Source: JAWMQL01 sp033283165
GTDB lineage: Bacteria > Pseudomonadota > Gammaproteobacteria > Pseudomonadales > Halieaceae
Direction of reading: 5' to 3'
DNA: 64,000 bases
Assembly (NCBI GenBank): GCA_033283165.1
Contig: JAWMQL010000001.1
Coordinates: 682,001-746,000 of the forward strand
The translations under genes were made by a program, and so were the position numbers. Below are positions 34,449 through 42,683 of this stretch, piece by piece (positions within the stretch are counted from its first letter, which is position 1; the number at the start of each line of letters is the position of its first letter). The notes below the pieces were generated by a model. That model saw only the letters and a list, made by a program, of their open reading frames with translations. It had not been told where the DNA came from and ran no database searches.

Positions 34449-35477
34449 TCAGCCCCGACGGCGGCGACTGCTGAGGCCGTGTTTGCGCACCAGGCCACGC
34501 AGTTGGTTATAGCTGAGGCCCAGGGATTCGGCCGTGCGGCGCTGGTTGCCGTGGTGTTGGTGCAGTGCCTCCACCAGCAGTTTTTTTTCGATACGCCCGA
34601 TCCGGGTATTGAAGTCAGCCTCGTCCACTCGGGCCCCATCGACCTCCGGCGCGGCCGCTGCCGGTAACGCGCCAGTGGTATGGCCGGCTTCCTGCTCGGC
34701 GGGAAAAGGGGATTGAAAGGGGTCGATCACGATGTCGCCCACGGGCTGGTCAGCGTCGCCCCAGCGGAACAGGGAGCGCTCCACCGCGTTTTTCAATTCC
34801 CGGATGTTGCCGGGCCAGGGAGCGCTTGCCAGTGCCTCTCGGGCCTGCTCCGTGAAACCCGGGAACAGTTCCCAGCCCAGTTCCGCCGACATCTGGATGG
34901 CAAAGTGCTGGGCCAGTTCGCCGATGTCCTCCCGCCGCAGACGCAGGGGCGGCAGGTGAACCACGTCGAAGGACAGGCGGTCCAAGAGGTCCAGGCGGAA
35001 ACGCCCCTCTGCTGCGAGGGCCGGCAGGTCGGCGTGGGTGGCTGCCAGCACCCGCACGTCGACGGTGAGTGTTTTCTGCCCGCCCAGTCGCTCGAATTCA
35101 CCGTATTCGATCAGGCGCAGCAGTTTTTCCTGCAGCCGTGGGCTCATGGTGCCCAGTTCATCGAGAAACAGGGTGCCACCGTCCGCCCGTTCAAAGCGCC
35201 CGGCCCGGGTGCCGGTCGCGCCGGTGAAGGCGCCCGCCTCGTGCCCGAATAACTCCGATTCCAGCAGGCTTTCCGCCATCGCAGCGCAGTTGACCTTCAC
35301 CAGCGGCGCATCCCAGCGCGGGGAGAGGTAGTGAAGCCGCTCGGCGGCCAGTTCCTTGCCGGTGCCCCGTTCGCCGAGGATGAGTACCGGGCGGTTGATC
35401 AGGGCCAGGCGGGACAGTTGCTCCAGGGCCAGGGCCAGGGCAGCTGAGTTGCCAATGATGCTTTCACTGTTTCTCAT
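34449..35477 (-). CDS. pspF: PspF, sigma-54 activator of the phage-shock operon
   Basis: A 342-residue bacterial enhancer-binding protein without an N-terminal receiver domain, as in PspF. Walker A is GERGTGKE, GAFTGAT (the sigma-54 contact loop) is intact, and the Walker B region is GTLFLDELGTMSP. The C-terminus carries a Fis-type DNA-binding helix-turn-helix (QRRTAESLGLSYNQLRGLVRKHG). It activates the divergent psp operon when PspA releases it. ATAGG/CCTAT and AACCT/AGGTT inverted repeats sit in the shared intergenic region. It is divergent from the psp genes and converges on glpK. Confidence 0.93.
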   Translation of the reverse strand: MRNSESIIGNSAALALALEQLSRLALINRPVLILGERGTGKELAAERLHYLSPRWDAPLVKVNCAAMAESLLESELFGHEAGAFTGATGTRAGRFERADGGTLFLDELGTMSPRLQEKLLRLIEYGEFERLGGQKTLTVDVRVLAATHADLPALAAEGRFRLDLLDRLSFDVVHLPPLRLRREDIGELAQHFAIQMSAELGWELFPGFTEQAREALASAPWPGNIRELKNAVERSLFRWGDADQPVGDIVIDPFQSPFPAEQEAGHTTGALPAAAAPEVDGARVDEADFNTRIGRIEKKLLVEALHQHHGNQRRTAESLGLSYNQLRGLVRKHGLSSRRRRG

Positions 35478-35524
35478 AGGCGAATAATACCTATAAAAGT
35501 GTTTTGAAAACCTTAATATAGGTT
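35476..35524. promoter_or_regulatory. Inverted repeats, candidate PspF upstream sites
   Basis: Two dyads lie between pspF and the psp promoter: ATAGG...CCTAT (35476-35494) and AACCT-N6-AGGTT (35509-35524). They are about 75-150 bases upstream of the sigma-54-type promoter, the distance at which PspF binds in other species. The first overlaps the pspF start codon and could also repress pspF. This is inference from position. Confidence 0.4.
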
Positions 35525-35598
35525 AAAAAAATAAATAATTACCTGACGCTATCCGGCGAAAAGTTACAAAACCCAATAAAAACAGCGAGTTAAAGAGA

Positions 35599-35615
35599 CT
35601 GGCACGGTTTCTGTA
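35599..35615 (+). promoter_or_regulatory. Sigma-54 promoter of the psp operon
   Basis: CTGGCACGGTTTCTGTA matches the -24 element CTGGCAC perfectly, with correct spacing to a weaker -12 element (CTGTA in place of TTGCA). It lies 44 bases before the first psp-operon start. The divergent sigma-54 activator pspF supports the assignment. Confidence 0.75.
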
Positions 35616-35658
35616 TTTAACAGGACAGGCTGACGAAGCTGCTGGGGAGATCAAAGCG

Positions 35659-35841
35659 ATGAATAGAGTAGACGAGCGATTCCTGGTGTACACCGCGCTG
35701 GTGGTGCTGTGCAGCACCCTGAGTGTATTCCTGGGGCCGGCGCTGGGAGCCTGGACGTTTGCCCAGGTGGCGCTGGTGATCGAGATTCTGTACTGGCTGG
35801 GTCGGCGCGGGCCGCGGGGCCGGACCTTGAGGCATTTTTAA
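35659..35841 (+). CDS. Small membrane protein at the head of the psp operon
   Basis: A 60-residue protein with two hydrophobic segments (about residues 8-28 and 32-47) and a basic tail (RRGPRGRTLRHF). Its start is about 33 bases after the expected transcription start of the sigma-54 promoter, and it precedes pspA by 16 bases, so it should be induced with the Psp system. It does not match PspD, PspE or PspG in a way I can recognise. A membrane-linked Psp accessory role is inferred from position only. Confidence 0.65.
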   Translation: MNRVDERFLVYTALVVLCSTLSVFLGPALGAWTFAQVALVIEILYWLGRRGPRGRTLRHF

Positions 35842-35857
35842 TCGAAGGAGTAGCACC

Positions 35858-36550
35858 ATGGGTATTTTTTCCCGCATGACAGATATCATCAATTCCAACC
35901 TCAACGCCATGCTGGATTCCGCCGAGGATCCGGAAAAGATGATCCGCCTGATTATCCAGGAGATGGAGGACACGCTGGTGGAAGTGCGCAGTTCCTCTGC
36001 CCGGGTGTTGGCGGATCGCAAGTCGGCGGCGCGCCGGCTGGAACAGGTGCGCGCAGAGGCCGACAGCTGGGAGCAGAAAGCAAAACTCGCCCTCAGCAAG
36101 GGACGCGAGGACCTGGCCCGTGCGGCCCTGCAGGAAAAGCACGAGATCGAGGACGAAGTCGCGGTCATCGAGGCCGAACTGCAGGCGACGGATGAGCACA
36201 TCGAGCAGCTCAACACCGAGGTGGCCCAGTTGCAGCAGAAACTCAGCGATGCCCGGGCCAAGCAGAAAGCGCTCCTGATGCGCAGCAAGACCGTCGAGTC
36301 ACGGATCAAGGTGAAGCGGCAGATGCACCGGGAGGCGCTGGACACCGCCTTCCAGCGTTTCGAGCACTTCGAGCGGCGCATGGACAACCTCGAGAGCCAG
36401 CTGGAATCGATGGACCTGGGCCGCGAGGTCACCCCGGACCTGGCGGCGGAGATCGATGCGCTGCAGGAAGATGAGCGCATCAACGACGAACTGGATCGCC
36501 TGAAGGCAGAGCTGACCGGCAAGTCGCCTGCAGATGAGCAGCAGCACTAG
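35858..36550 (+). CDS. pspA: Phage shock protein A
   Basis: A 230-residue PspA/IM30-family protein that binds stressed membrane and, when free, holds PspF inactive. The start MGIFSRMTDIINSNLNAML is the amphipathic membrane-binding helix. The rest is a long heptad-rich coiled coil (EDPEKMIRLIIQEMEDTLVE and onward to about residue 220). ATG 35858 follows CGAAGGAG. The gene stands between the small membrane protein and pspB in the expected pspA-B-C order. Confidence 0.95.
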   Translation: MGIFSRMTDIINSNLNAMLDSAEDPEKMIRLIIQEMEDTLVEVRSSSARVLADRKSAARRLEQVRAEADSWEQKAKLALSKGREDLARAALQEKHEIEDEVAVIEAELQATDEHIEQLNTEVAQLQQKLSDARAKQKALLMRSKTVESRIKVKRQMHREALDTAFQRFEHFERRMDNLESQLESMDLGREVTPDLAAEIDALQEDERINDELDRLKAELTGKSPADEQQH

Positions 36551-36621
36551 GTCTGGTTTGGCTAATACGGGTAATGATGGCAGCATGGTCGATTGAGTGG
36601 CCGCTGCCCAAGGAATGATAG

Positions 36622-36888
36622 ATGGAATTCTGGCAATTCATGTTTGTCCCCACCATCCTGTTTATGGTCATTGTGGCGCCGATCTGGATCACCATGCACT
36701 ACCGGAGCGTGAGCCGGTCCAACCGCAGCCTGACCGAGGAAGATCGGGAGACCGTGGACCAGATGCTGGCAACGGTGGATCGGCTGACCGATCGCATCCG
36801 CGCGCTGGAATCGATCCTCGACGCCGACCACCCGGATTGGCGCCAGCAGGTGCATCGAGACGAACAGGAGGCACGAGACAATGAGTAA
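36622..36888 (+). CDS. pspB: Phage shock protein B
   Basis: An 88-residue membrane protein of the PspB family. One N-terminal transmembrane helix (FMFVPTILFMVIVAPIWITM) is followed by a cytoplasmic coiled coil (LTEEDRETVDQMLATVDRLT...LESILDADHPDW), the characteristic pattern. It works with PspC to sense envelope stress and pull PspA off PspF. Its last 8 bases overlap the start of pspC. Confidence 0.93.
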   Translation: MEFWQFMFVPTILFMVIVAPIWITMHYRSVSRSNRSLTEEDRETVDQMLATVDRLTDRIRALESILDADHPDWRQQVHRDEQEARDNE

Positions 36889-37387
36889 ACGACACTACAG
36901 GCGCAGCAGGCAGGGTCACAACTGCAGCGATTTCAGGCGCAGGAAGTGCAGCGGTTGGGGCATGAACCTGTACCGCAATACGCGCGAGGGCAAGATCGCC
37001 GGCGTCGCAGCGGGGCTGGCCGACCACTGGGATGTGGCCCACTGGGTGGTGCGGCTGCTCTGGGTCGGCGCCTTTCTGTTTACCGGCACCCTGGCCCTGT
37101 GGGCCTACCTGGCGGCCTGGGTGCTGCTGGCCCCGCGGCCGTCCCGGCGCCACGACGACAGCGTAACCGACTCCGGCTACGAGGAGGAGGTCGAGGTGCA
37201 GATGGAATACGACGAAGAGCGCCACAGTTACCGGCCGCGCAAGGTGTTCCGGTACAGCGACAGCAGCAGTGAGCGCCTGCGACGCGCTCGGGAACGGCTC
37301 GACGAAGCGTTGCGGCGGGTGGAGGATATGGAATCCTACGTCACCTCCCGCAAGTACAACCTGAACAGGGAATTTTCCCGGCTCTGA
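36881..37387 (+). CDS. pspC: Phage shock protein C with basic N-terminal extension
   Basis: A 168-residue PspC-domain protein. The PspC core begins at NLYRNTREGKIAGVAAGLADHW and includes two hydrophobic helices, followed by a long charged tail with coiled-coil character. I chose ATG 36881 because AGGAGG lies 9 bases upstream and it overlaps the pspB stop. This adds about 27 residues that are unusually basic (HYRRSRQGHNCSDFRRRKC). A start at ATG 36962 would give a standard-sized N-terminus but has no good ribosome-binding site. Confidence 0.9.
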   Translation: MSKRHYRRSRQGHNCSDFRRRKCSGWGMNLYRNTREGKIAGVAAGLADHWDVAHWVVRLLWVGAFLFTGTLALWAYLAAWVLLAPRPSRRHDDSVTDSGYEEEVEVQMEYDEERHSYRPRKVFRYSDSSSERLRRARERLDEALRRVEDMESYVTSRKYNLNREFSRL

Positions 37388-37440
37388 GATGCCTGTGCAC
37401 TCTCGTCATTCCCGCGGGCTCTCGTCTTTCCCGTGCATTC

Positions 37441-37517
37441 TCGTCATTCCCGCGAAAGCGGGAATCCATCTAGTCGATACTTCATTTGCTGGATCCCCGC
37501 CTGCGCGGGGATGACGA
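37441..37517. repeat. Paired REP-like hairpins
   Basis: TTCCCGC-GAAA-GCGGGAA (37447-37464) and ATCCCCGC-CTGC-GCGGGGAT (37493-37512) face each other in inverted orientation. The outer ends (GTCATTCC and GGATGACG) complement each other, so the pair forms a short element of about 75 bases with inverted ends. It is related to the hairpin in the DUF222 pseudogene. It lies between pspC and the S-formylglutathione hydrolase gene. Confidence 0.75.
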
Positions 37518-37593
37518 GGTAGAAGACCTCGAGGATGACGAGGTAAAAGACCTCGAGGATGACGCGGTAAGAGACTGCGGGGATGACGATAGG
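37507..37593. repeat. 24-bp tandem repeat
   Basis: Three full copies of a 24-base unit, starting at 37507 (GGGGATGACGAGGTAGAAGA plus CCTC), 37531 and 37555, run into a partial fourth copy (37579-37593). Copies differ at a few positions. The first overlaps the right REP-like hairpin, so the array seems to have grown from its end. No unique spacers separate the units. Confidence 0.85.
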
Positions 37594-37616
37594 GGGCGTT
37601 ACCGGACAGGCACTGG

Positions 37617-38468
37617 CTAGCCCGCCGATTCCAGCGCCCTGGCGTGAAAAGCGATGTGACTGCCCACGAAACTGGCGATAAAGAAGTAGCTGTGATCGTA
37701 GCCTTCCTGGCGGCGAATCGTGGCCGGGTAGTCCGCCTCGGCACAGACCTGCTCCAGTAATTCCGTTTTCAACTGGGTTGCCAGGAATTCGTCCGCCTCG
37801 CCCTGGTCGATGAGGGTGGGCAGGTGGTGGGCGCCGGCGCGAATCAGTTCGCAGCTGTCGTAGTTTTTCCAGGTTTCCCTGTCCGGACCCAGGTAGTTGC
37901 CCAGCGCTTTCTCGCCCCAGGGGCAGAGCGTGGGAGCCACGATGGGGGCAAAAGCCGAGACCGAGCGATAGCGGTCCGGGTTGCGCAGGGCGATGGTCAG
38001 CGCGCCGTGGCCGCCCATGGAATGGCCGAAGATACTGCAGCGATCCATGTCCAGTGGAAAATTGGAGCCAACCAGCTCCGGCAGTTCCTCGGTGACATAG
38101 TCGTACATGCGGTAGTTCACCAGCCAGGGCGATTCCGTGGCATTGACGTAGAAGCCGGCGCCGAGACCGAAGTCCCAGGCCCGGTCGGGATCATCCGGCA
38201 CGTGCTCTCCCCGGGGCGAGGTGTCGGGCGCCAGGATCGCCACCTGGTGTTCGGCGGCGTAGCGCTGGGCGCCGGCTTTCTGCACGAAATTCTCGTCGGT
38301 ACAGGTCAGGCCCGACAGCCAGACCAGCAGCGGCACCGGTTCGCGGCGGGCGGCGGGCGGCAGGTAGAGTGAGAAATTCATGTCGCAACCGAGACTGTGG
38401 GATTCATGGCTGTAGCGCAGTTGCTCGCCTTCAAAACAGCGGTTGCTGCCGGTTTGCTCCAGTGACAT
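37617..38468 (-). CDS. fghA: S-formylglutathione hydrolase
   Basis: A 283-residue alpha/beta hydrolase (esterase D family) that hydrolyses S-formylglutathione to formate and glutathione, the second step of glutathione-dependent formaldehyde detoxification. LVWLSGLTCTDENFVQKAG, PDTSPRG and the nucleophile elbow GHSMGGHGAL are present, and the Asp and His come later (GEADEFL, GYDHSYFF). I chose ATG 38468 (MSLEQTGSN); the frame stays open much farther upstream, but that stretch is antisense to the next gene. No formaldehyde dehydrogenase gene adjoins. Confidence 0.93.
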   Translation of the reverse strand: MSLEQTGSNRCFEGEQLRYSHESHSLGCDMNFSLYLPPAARREPVPLLVWLSGLTCTDENFVQKAGAQRYAAEHQVAILAPDTSPRGEHVPDDPDRAWDFGLGAGFYVNATESPWLVNYRMYDYVTEELPELVGSNFPLDMDRCSIFGHSMGGHGALTIALRNPDRYRSVSAFAPIVAPTLCPWGEKALGNYLGPDRETWKNYDSCELIRAGAHHLPTLIDQGEADEFLATQLKTELLEQVCAEADYPATIRRQEGYDHSYFFIASFVGSHIAFHARALESAG

Positions 38469-38619
38469 GTCGGTGCGGCTCTCCAGGTGAGGGGCCGTGT
38501 ATGGTAAGGCGGGCTGCCGGGTAACACAACGGCGGTTGGATTGACCCACCGATTGGATTAGTCTGAGGGCAATAACAACAGGGGCGGGCGATGGACAACA
38601 ACGCGGGGCAGGGCGGCTG

Positions 38620-39849
38620 ATGCTGCACCGGATCTGGCTCGGATTTTTTGTGCTGGCCTTTCTCGCCGGCCTGGTCCAGTGGGGTTGGCTGGACGACGAC
38701 CAGGTGTTCTCCCGCATGGTCACCTCCCTGTTCGATATGGCGGCGCTGGCGGTGGAACTGGCGCTGGGGCTGATCGGACTGATGGCGCTCTGGCTGGGCG
38801 TGGTGGCCCTGGGTGAGGCCTCGGGGTTGATTGACAGGCTGGCGCGGCTGCTGTCGCCGCTGTTTACCCGACTGATGCCCGAGGTCCCGGCGGGGCACCC
38901 GGCGATCTCGTCCATCACGCTGAACCTGTCGGCCAACGTGCTGGGCCTGGACAACGCCGCCACGCCCCTGGGCATCAAGGCGATGCAGGATCTGCAGACC
39001 CTCAATCCGCGACCGGCGGTGGCGAGCAATGCCCAGATCCTGTTCCTGGTTTTGAATACCTCCTCCGTCACCCTGTTCCCGATGAGCATACTCCTGTACC
39101 GGGCACAGATGGGGTCGGAGGATCCGGCGGCGGTATTCATCCCCATCCTGGTGGCCACGGCCTGTTCCACCCTGGCCGGACTGCTGGTGGTCGCCCTGGT
39201 CCAGCGAATTCGCCTCTGGGATACGGTGCTGCTGGCCTTCATTGGCGGGGCGCTGGCGCTGCTGCTGGCCCTGGTGGTGTGGCTGGGGACCCTGGGTGCG
39301 TCCGAGTTGCAGCGCCAGTCCAGCCTGGTCAGTAACCTGCTGATTTTGTCCCTGATCGTACTGTTTCTGCTCACAGCCCATCGCCGCGGAGTCAATGTGT
39401 ACGAGACGTTTATCGACGGCGCCAGGCAGGGATTCGAGACGGCCATCGGCATCATTCCCTACCTGTTGGCGATGCTGGTCGCCATCGGGCTGTTCCGCGC
39501 CAGCGGCGCGCTCGAAATTCTGCTGGACGGTCTGCGGCTGGTGGTGGCGGGGGCAGGCTGGGACACGCGTTGGGTGGACGGCATGCCCACCGCCCTGATG
39601 AAGCCGCTGTCCGGTTCCGGGGCGCGGGCCATGATGATCGAGACCATGAACGCACACGGGGTGGATTCGTTCCAGGGCAGGCTGGTTGCGACGCTGCAGG
39701 GTTCCACCGAGACCACGTTCTACGTTCTGGCGGTGTATTTTGGTTCGGTCGGTATTCGCCACGCGCGCCACGCGGTGGCCTGCGGCCTGCTCGCTGACCT
39801 GGCGGGCATTTGTGCCGCGATCGCGGTGGCCTACTGGTTTTTCGGTTAA
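38620..39849 (+). CDS. SpmA/SpmB-like nucleoside-recognition membrane protein
   Basis: A 409-residue inner-membrane protein combining both Gate/nucleoside-recognition domains, like fused spore maturation proteins A and B. LSANVLGLDNAATPLGIKAM in the first half and GSGARAMMIETMNAHG in the second are the family blocks. About ten hydrophobic helices span the sequence. The function in non-sporulating bacteria is unknown. It starts about 150 bases from the divergent S-formylglutathione hydrolase and is followed by an AraC-family gene. Confidence 0.87.
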   Translation: MLHRIWLGFFVLAFLAGLVQWGWLDDDQVFSRMVTSLFDMAALAVELALGLIGLMALWLGVVALGEASGLIDRLARLLSPLFTRLMPEVPAGHPAISSITLNLSANVLGLDNAATPLGIKAMQDLQTLNPRPAVASNAQILFLVLNTSSVTLFPMSILLYRAQMGSEDPAAVFIPILVATACSTLAGLLVVALVQRIRLWDTVLLAFIGGALALLLALVVWLGTLGASELQRQSSLVSNLLILSLIVLFLLTAHRRGVNVYETFIDGARQGFETAIGIIPYLLAMLVAIGLFRASGALEILLDGLRLVVAGAGWDTRWVDGMPTALMKPLSGSGARAMMIETMNAHGVDSFQGRLVATLQGSTETTFYVLAVYFGSVGIRHARHAVACGLLADLAGICAAIAVAYWFFG

Positions 39850-39886
39850 TGGTATAGTCGCCAGGGCACACGGGGACAGGGCAGAT

Positions 39887-40915
39887 ATGAGCAGAAGGAA
39901 AGCGCGGGATGATTCGCTGCTGGGCACATTCATCCTGCCCATTGCGCAGACCCTGACCATACAGGGACAGGACGCCATCGAGGTGGTCAGTTCCGTCGGC
40001 ATCGACCCTGCCAAGGTGGCCAATCCTGACTGGCGGATTTCCCATGAGCAGATGAGCGCGTTGATGCAGTGCTGTGTGGATCTCAGTGGCGACGAGGCCT
40101 TCGGGCTGGTAGCTGCCGAGCAACTCCAGCCGCAGATGCTGCATGCACTGGGGCTGGCCTGGCTGGCCAGTGATACCGTCCATGACGGCCTGCGCCGACT
40201 GGTGCGATTCGGACGCCTGATCAGCACGGGGCTGCACACGGAACTGGAGGAGCAGGGCGACCTGGTGCACCTGCTCGTGCAGCAGTCCCTGGAACTTGAC
40301 GATTTTTGTCACGCAGCCAGGGACTACCTCGTGGGCATGGTGGTGCGCATGTGTCGCCTGACGCTGGGTGATTTTCTCGCCCCGGTGATGATAGAACTGG
40401 AGCGGCCGTGTCCCCAGGCTCCCGATCGCTGGGAGTATATGCTGGCCAGTCGGGTGCAGTTCGACAGGCCAGCCACCCGCATCAGCTGGTCCCGGTCGGA
40501 TATCGAGGAGCCGCTGATCACCGGTGACCCCGGGCTGGCGCGAATCAATGACGAACAGGTGCAATCCTACCTGGACAGTTTCCTGGCGCAGAGTACCTGT
40601 CGCGAGGTGGTGAGCAAGATCGTCGAGAAACTGCCCGACGGCCCCCCCAGCCAGCAGGCTATTGCGGCGGAGTTGCATATCAGCAACCGCACCCTGCAGC
40701 GGAAACTGAAAGAAGAGGGCACCAGTTTTATGGACCTGCTGCAGGATACGCGCCTGCAACTGGCTCAGAAGTACCTGCGGCAGCCGGGTCGCTCGATAGT
40801 GGAAACCGCCTATATGCTGGGATTTTCAGAGCCAAGCACCTTTTCCCGCGCTTTCAAACGCTGGACCGGCCAGGCACCACTGGAATACCGAAAAGGCAAC
40901 GATTCCAGGGCCTGA
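39887..40915 (+). CDS. AraC-family transcriptional regulator
   Basis: A 342-residue regulator of the same arabinose-binding-domain group as the one at 30.4 kb. The DNA-binding end reads QAIAAELHISNRTLQRKLKEEG and ETAYMLGFSEPSTFSRAFKRWTG. I chose ATG 39887 (MSRRKARDDS), because the upstream open frame is antisense-like and overlaps the SpmA/SpmB-like gene. TATAGT at 39853-39858 may be a -10. Its target is not apparent; the SpmA/SpmB-like gene upstream is co-oriented. Confidence 0.9.
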   Translation: MSRRKARDDSLLGTFILPIAQTLTIQGQDAIEVVSSVGIDPAKVANPDWRISHEQMSALMQCCVDLSGDEAFGLVAAEQLQPQMLHALGLAWLASDTVHDGLRRLVRFGRLISTGLHTELEEQGDLVHLLVQQSLELDDFCHAARDYLVGMVVRMCRLTLGDFLAPVMIELERPCPQAPDRWEYMLASRVQFDRPATRISWSRSDIEEPLITGDPGLARINDEQVQSYLDSFLAQSTCREVVSKIVEKLPDGPPSQQAIAAELHISNRTLQRKLKEEGTSFMDLLQDTRLQLAQKYLRQPGRSIVETAYMLGFSEPSTFSRAFKRWTGQAPLEYRKGNDSRA

Positions 40916-41017
40916 CCACCAATTTGGCGGCTGTGGTCAAGCGCCTGTCGCCCGCCGCCATGCCAAGCCGGGTCGCCGGTCATTATCCTTTCCAGGGACA
41001 ATAAGGGAGGGATATCC

Positions 41018-41272
41018 GTGGAAAATCCATTACTTTTAATTACCGACAAGGTAACCCGCATGATCCGCTCGATGGTCTATCTGGCCATGTGGATTGGCTA
41101 CCGGCGCGGGGCCACCACCAACGACATCGTCGGGTTTCTCCGCGTCTGGGCCCCCTCTGACCGGGACCGCTTTCACACTGGCGCGATTGAGCGCGCACTG
41201 GTCGAACTGAACCTCCGCGGTAAGGTGGTCAATGCCGGGGGGCGCTGGTACCTGGCTGAAGTGCCGTGCTGA
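41018..41272 (+). CDS. Small hypothetical protein (84 residues)
   Basis: An 84-residue protein I do not recognise. It begins MENPLLLITDKVTRMIRSMV, with a mildly hydrophobic stretch, followed by a compact segment that resembles a winged-helix fragment (TNDIVGFLRVWAPSDRDRF, IERALVELNLRGKVV, GGRWYLAEV). The last three bases of the gene lie inside the start region of the next one (overlap 41266-41272), so the two may be co-expressed. A role is not assignable. Confidence 0.6.
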   Translation: MENPLLLITDKVTRMIRSMVYLAMWIGYRRGATTNDIVGFLRVWAPSDRDRFHTGAIERALVELNLRGKVVNAGGRWYLAEVPC

Positions 41273-41676
41273 GTGAGAGGGACAACCGCTGTCCGGCCTG
41301 TGGCTCGTCCTCGGTTGCGTCGCGGCGCACGCTGTTTCACCAGCTGCTGGAGCAGGGAGCGCTGCCGCAACAGTTCGCCTGGTACGCACGCGAGGGCTAT
41401 GACCTGTATCCACCGAAGTCACTGTTTTTGATCCTGTTGCTGCTGGTGTTCATGGCGCTCATACCGGCCTCGGTATTCTGGTATGCCGAAAACTACCCGA
41501 TGGTGGAATGGCTGGCCCTGTCCCTGCTGGCCCTGCTGGCCTGCCTTCTGGTGGATGTGCTGAGCACCTACCGCCGTTACAGGGAATGGAGCCGGCAGTG
41601 GCTTTGCGCCGACTGCCGGCGCTATTTTCAGCGCCGGAGTGCCCACGCCCCACGGCGGATTGCGCGATTGATTTGA
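41266..41676 (+). CDS. Zinc-ribbon membrane protein (136 residues)
   Basis: A 136-residue protein of unknown function. CPACGSSS near the N-terminus and CADCRRYF near the C-terminus make two Cys pairs that could form one zinc ribbon. Two hydrophobic segments (SLFLILLLLVFMALIPASVFW and LALSLLALLACLLVDVL) lie between. The start GTG 41266 overlaps the previous gene's end. It precedes the universal stress protein gene, which has its own promoter. Confidence 0.6.
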   Translation: MLSERDNRCPACGSSSVASRRTLFHQLLEQGALPQQFAWYAREGYDLYPPKSLFLILLLLVFMALIPASVFWYAENYPMVEWLALSLLALLACLLVDVLSTYRRYREWSRQWLCADCRRYFQRRSAHAPRRIARLI

Positions 41677-41708
41677 GCCGCGCCCCTTCCTTCGCCGCGC
41701 CATGGCAC

Positions 41709-41714
41709 TATAAT
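41709..41714 (+). promoter_or_regulatory. Consensus -10 element before the universal stress gene
   Basis: A perfect TATAAT lies about 34 bases before the start of the stress protein gene. No convincing -35 is seen at the usual spacing. Confidence 0.5.
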
Positions 41715-41747
41715 CGAGCGCAGGTTTTATAGCAGAAGGACGTGACC

Positions 41748-42614
41748 ATGGGCAGGATTCTGATTATCGCCGATACCGAGGACAGCTGTTTCGCCACCCC
41801 TCGGGGCCTGGAACTTGCCCGTCGCCTGGGACACAGCGCGGAGGTGGTGGCGTTTACCTATGCCCCGCTCAAGGGCATGAAGCTGAACGCCGCGGCACAG
41901 TCCGAGGCGAAAAAAAGGCTGTTGGCCAGGCGCGAAGCCCAGGTCCAGACCCGTATCGACAAATACCGCAAGGGTGAGCAGAAGGTCTCCCTGAAGGTCG
42001 TGTGGGAAAAGCACCTCTGCGACTGGGTGGTAAAGCGCTGCAGCAAGCCCTATGACATGGTGGTAAAAACCGGCCATCGCACCGAAACGCTGATGTATAC
42101 CCCCACCGATTGGCAGTTGCTGCGGGAGTGCCCGGCTCCGGTTCTCATCGTCGCCGATCGCAAGTGGCATCGCACCAAGCCCATCCTCGCGGCACTGGAC
42201 CTGGGCACTCGGGTCCCCGAAAAAAGGGCGCTCAATCACCGGGTGCTGGAGACGGCCCGGCACCTGGCCGAGGCATTGCAAGCCGAGCTGAAAATAATCA
42301 CGGCCCTGGAAATTCCCACTCTGTTGCAGGACCTGGACCTGGTCGACCCGCTGGCCTACACCCGTGAAATGAAAGATCGGATGGAGCCTCACCTGCAGGA
42401 ACTGGCCAGGGCCCACAAACTCCCTGAAAAGGCGTTTCGCTGCAAGAAGGGCCCGGTATCCAGGGTCATTACCAGTACCGCGGCCAGAGATCGCGCGCAA
42501 CTGGTGGTGATGGGCACGGTGGGGCGCAAGGGCGTGCGGGCGCGGCTGCTGGGCAACACTGCCGAGACCGTACTGCGGCATCTGAAAACCGACGTGCTCG
42601 CGATCAAGCCCTGA
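41748..42614 (+). CDS. Tandem universal stress protein (UspE-like)
   Basis: A 288-residue cytoplasmic protein with two UspA-like halves. The second half has the ATP-binding-type motif MGTVGRKGVRARLLGNTAE (G-x2-G-x9-G-[NS]). The first half is degenerate (VVKTGHRTETL region). Members respond to starvation and stress. I chose ATG 41748 over GTG 41742, because AGAAGGA lies 7 bases before the ATG. Downstream lie the putative small RNA and a 355-base intergenic region. Confidence 0.88.
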   Translation: MGRILIIADTEDSCFATPRGLELARRLGHSAEVVAFTYAPLKGMKLNAAAQSEAKKRLLARREAQVQTRIDKYRKGEQKVSLKVVWEKHLCDWVVKRCSKPYDMVVKTGHRTETLMYTPTDWQLLRECPAPVLIVADRKWHRTKPILAALDLGTRVPEKRALNHRVLETARHLAEALQAELKIITALEIPTLLQDLDLVDPLAYTREMKDRMEPHLQELARAHKLPEKAFRCKKGPVSRVITSTAARDRAQLVVMGTVGRKGVRARLLGNTAETVLRHLKTDVLAIKP

Positions 42615-42649
42615 GATGTGACCCGGCTCACTTTTTTATACTCCAGCAT

Positions 42650-42676
42650 TTGAAATTTCCCCGAAGCGGGCTATGT
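42650..42676 (+). promoter_or_regulatory. Sigma-70-type promoter for the candidate small RNA
   Basis: TTGAAA (42650-42655) and TATGTT (42671-42676; the line reads CTATGTTTG) stand about 15-16 bases apart, a near-consensus -35/-10 arrangement, and predict a start a few bases upstream of the first hairpin at 42685. Confidence 0.5.
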
Positions 42677-42683
42677 TTGTAAA

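Noticed and set aside
37507..37593. Possible CRISPR array from the 24-bp repeats
   Set aside because: The units are head to tail without spacers, and no cas genes are nearby.
38469..39455. N-terminal extension of S-formylglutathione hydrolase
   Set aside because: The same frame stays open upstream, but the hydrolase family begins at ATG 38468 and the extension is antisense to the next gene.
38431..40239. 602-codon open frame on the minus strand over the SpmA/SpmB-like gene
   Set aside because: It shadows a good membrane protein gene on the other strand and shows low-complexity Gln/Arg composition typical of an antisense frame.
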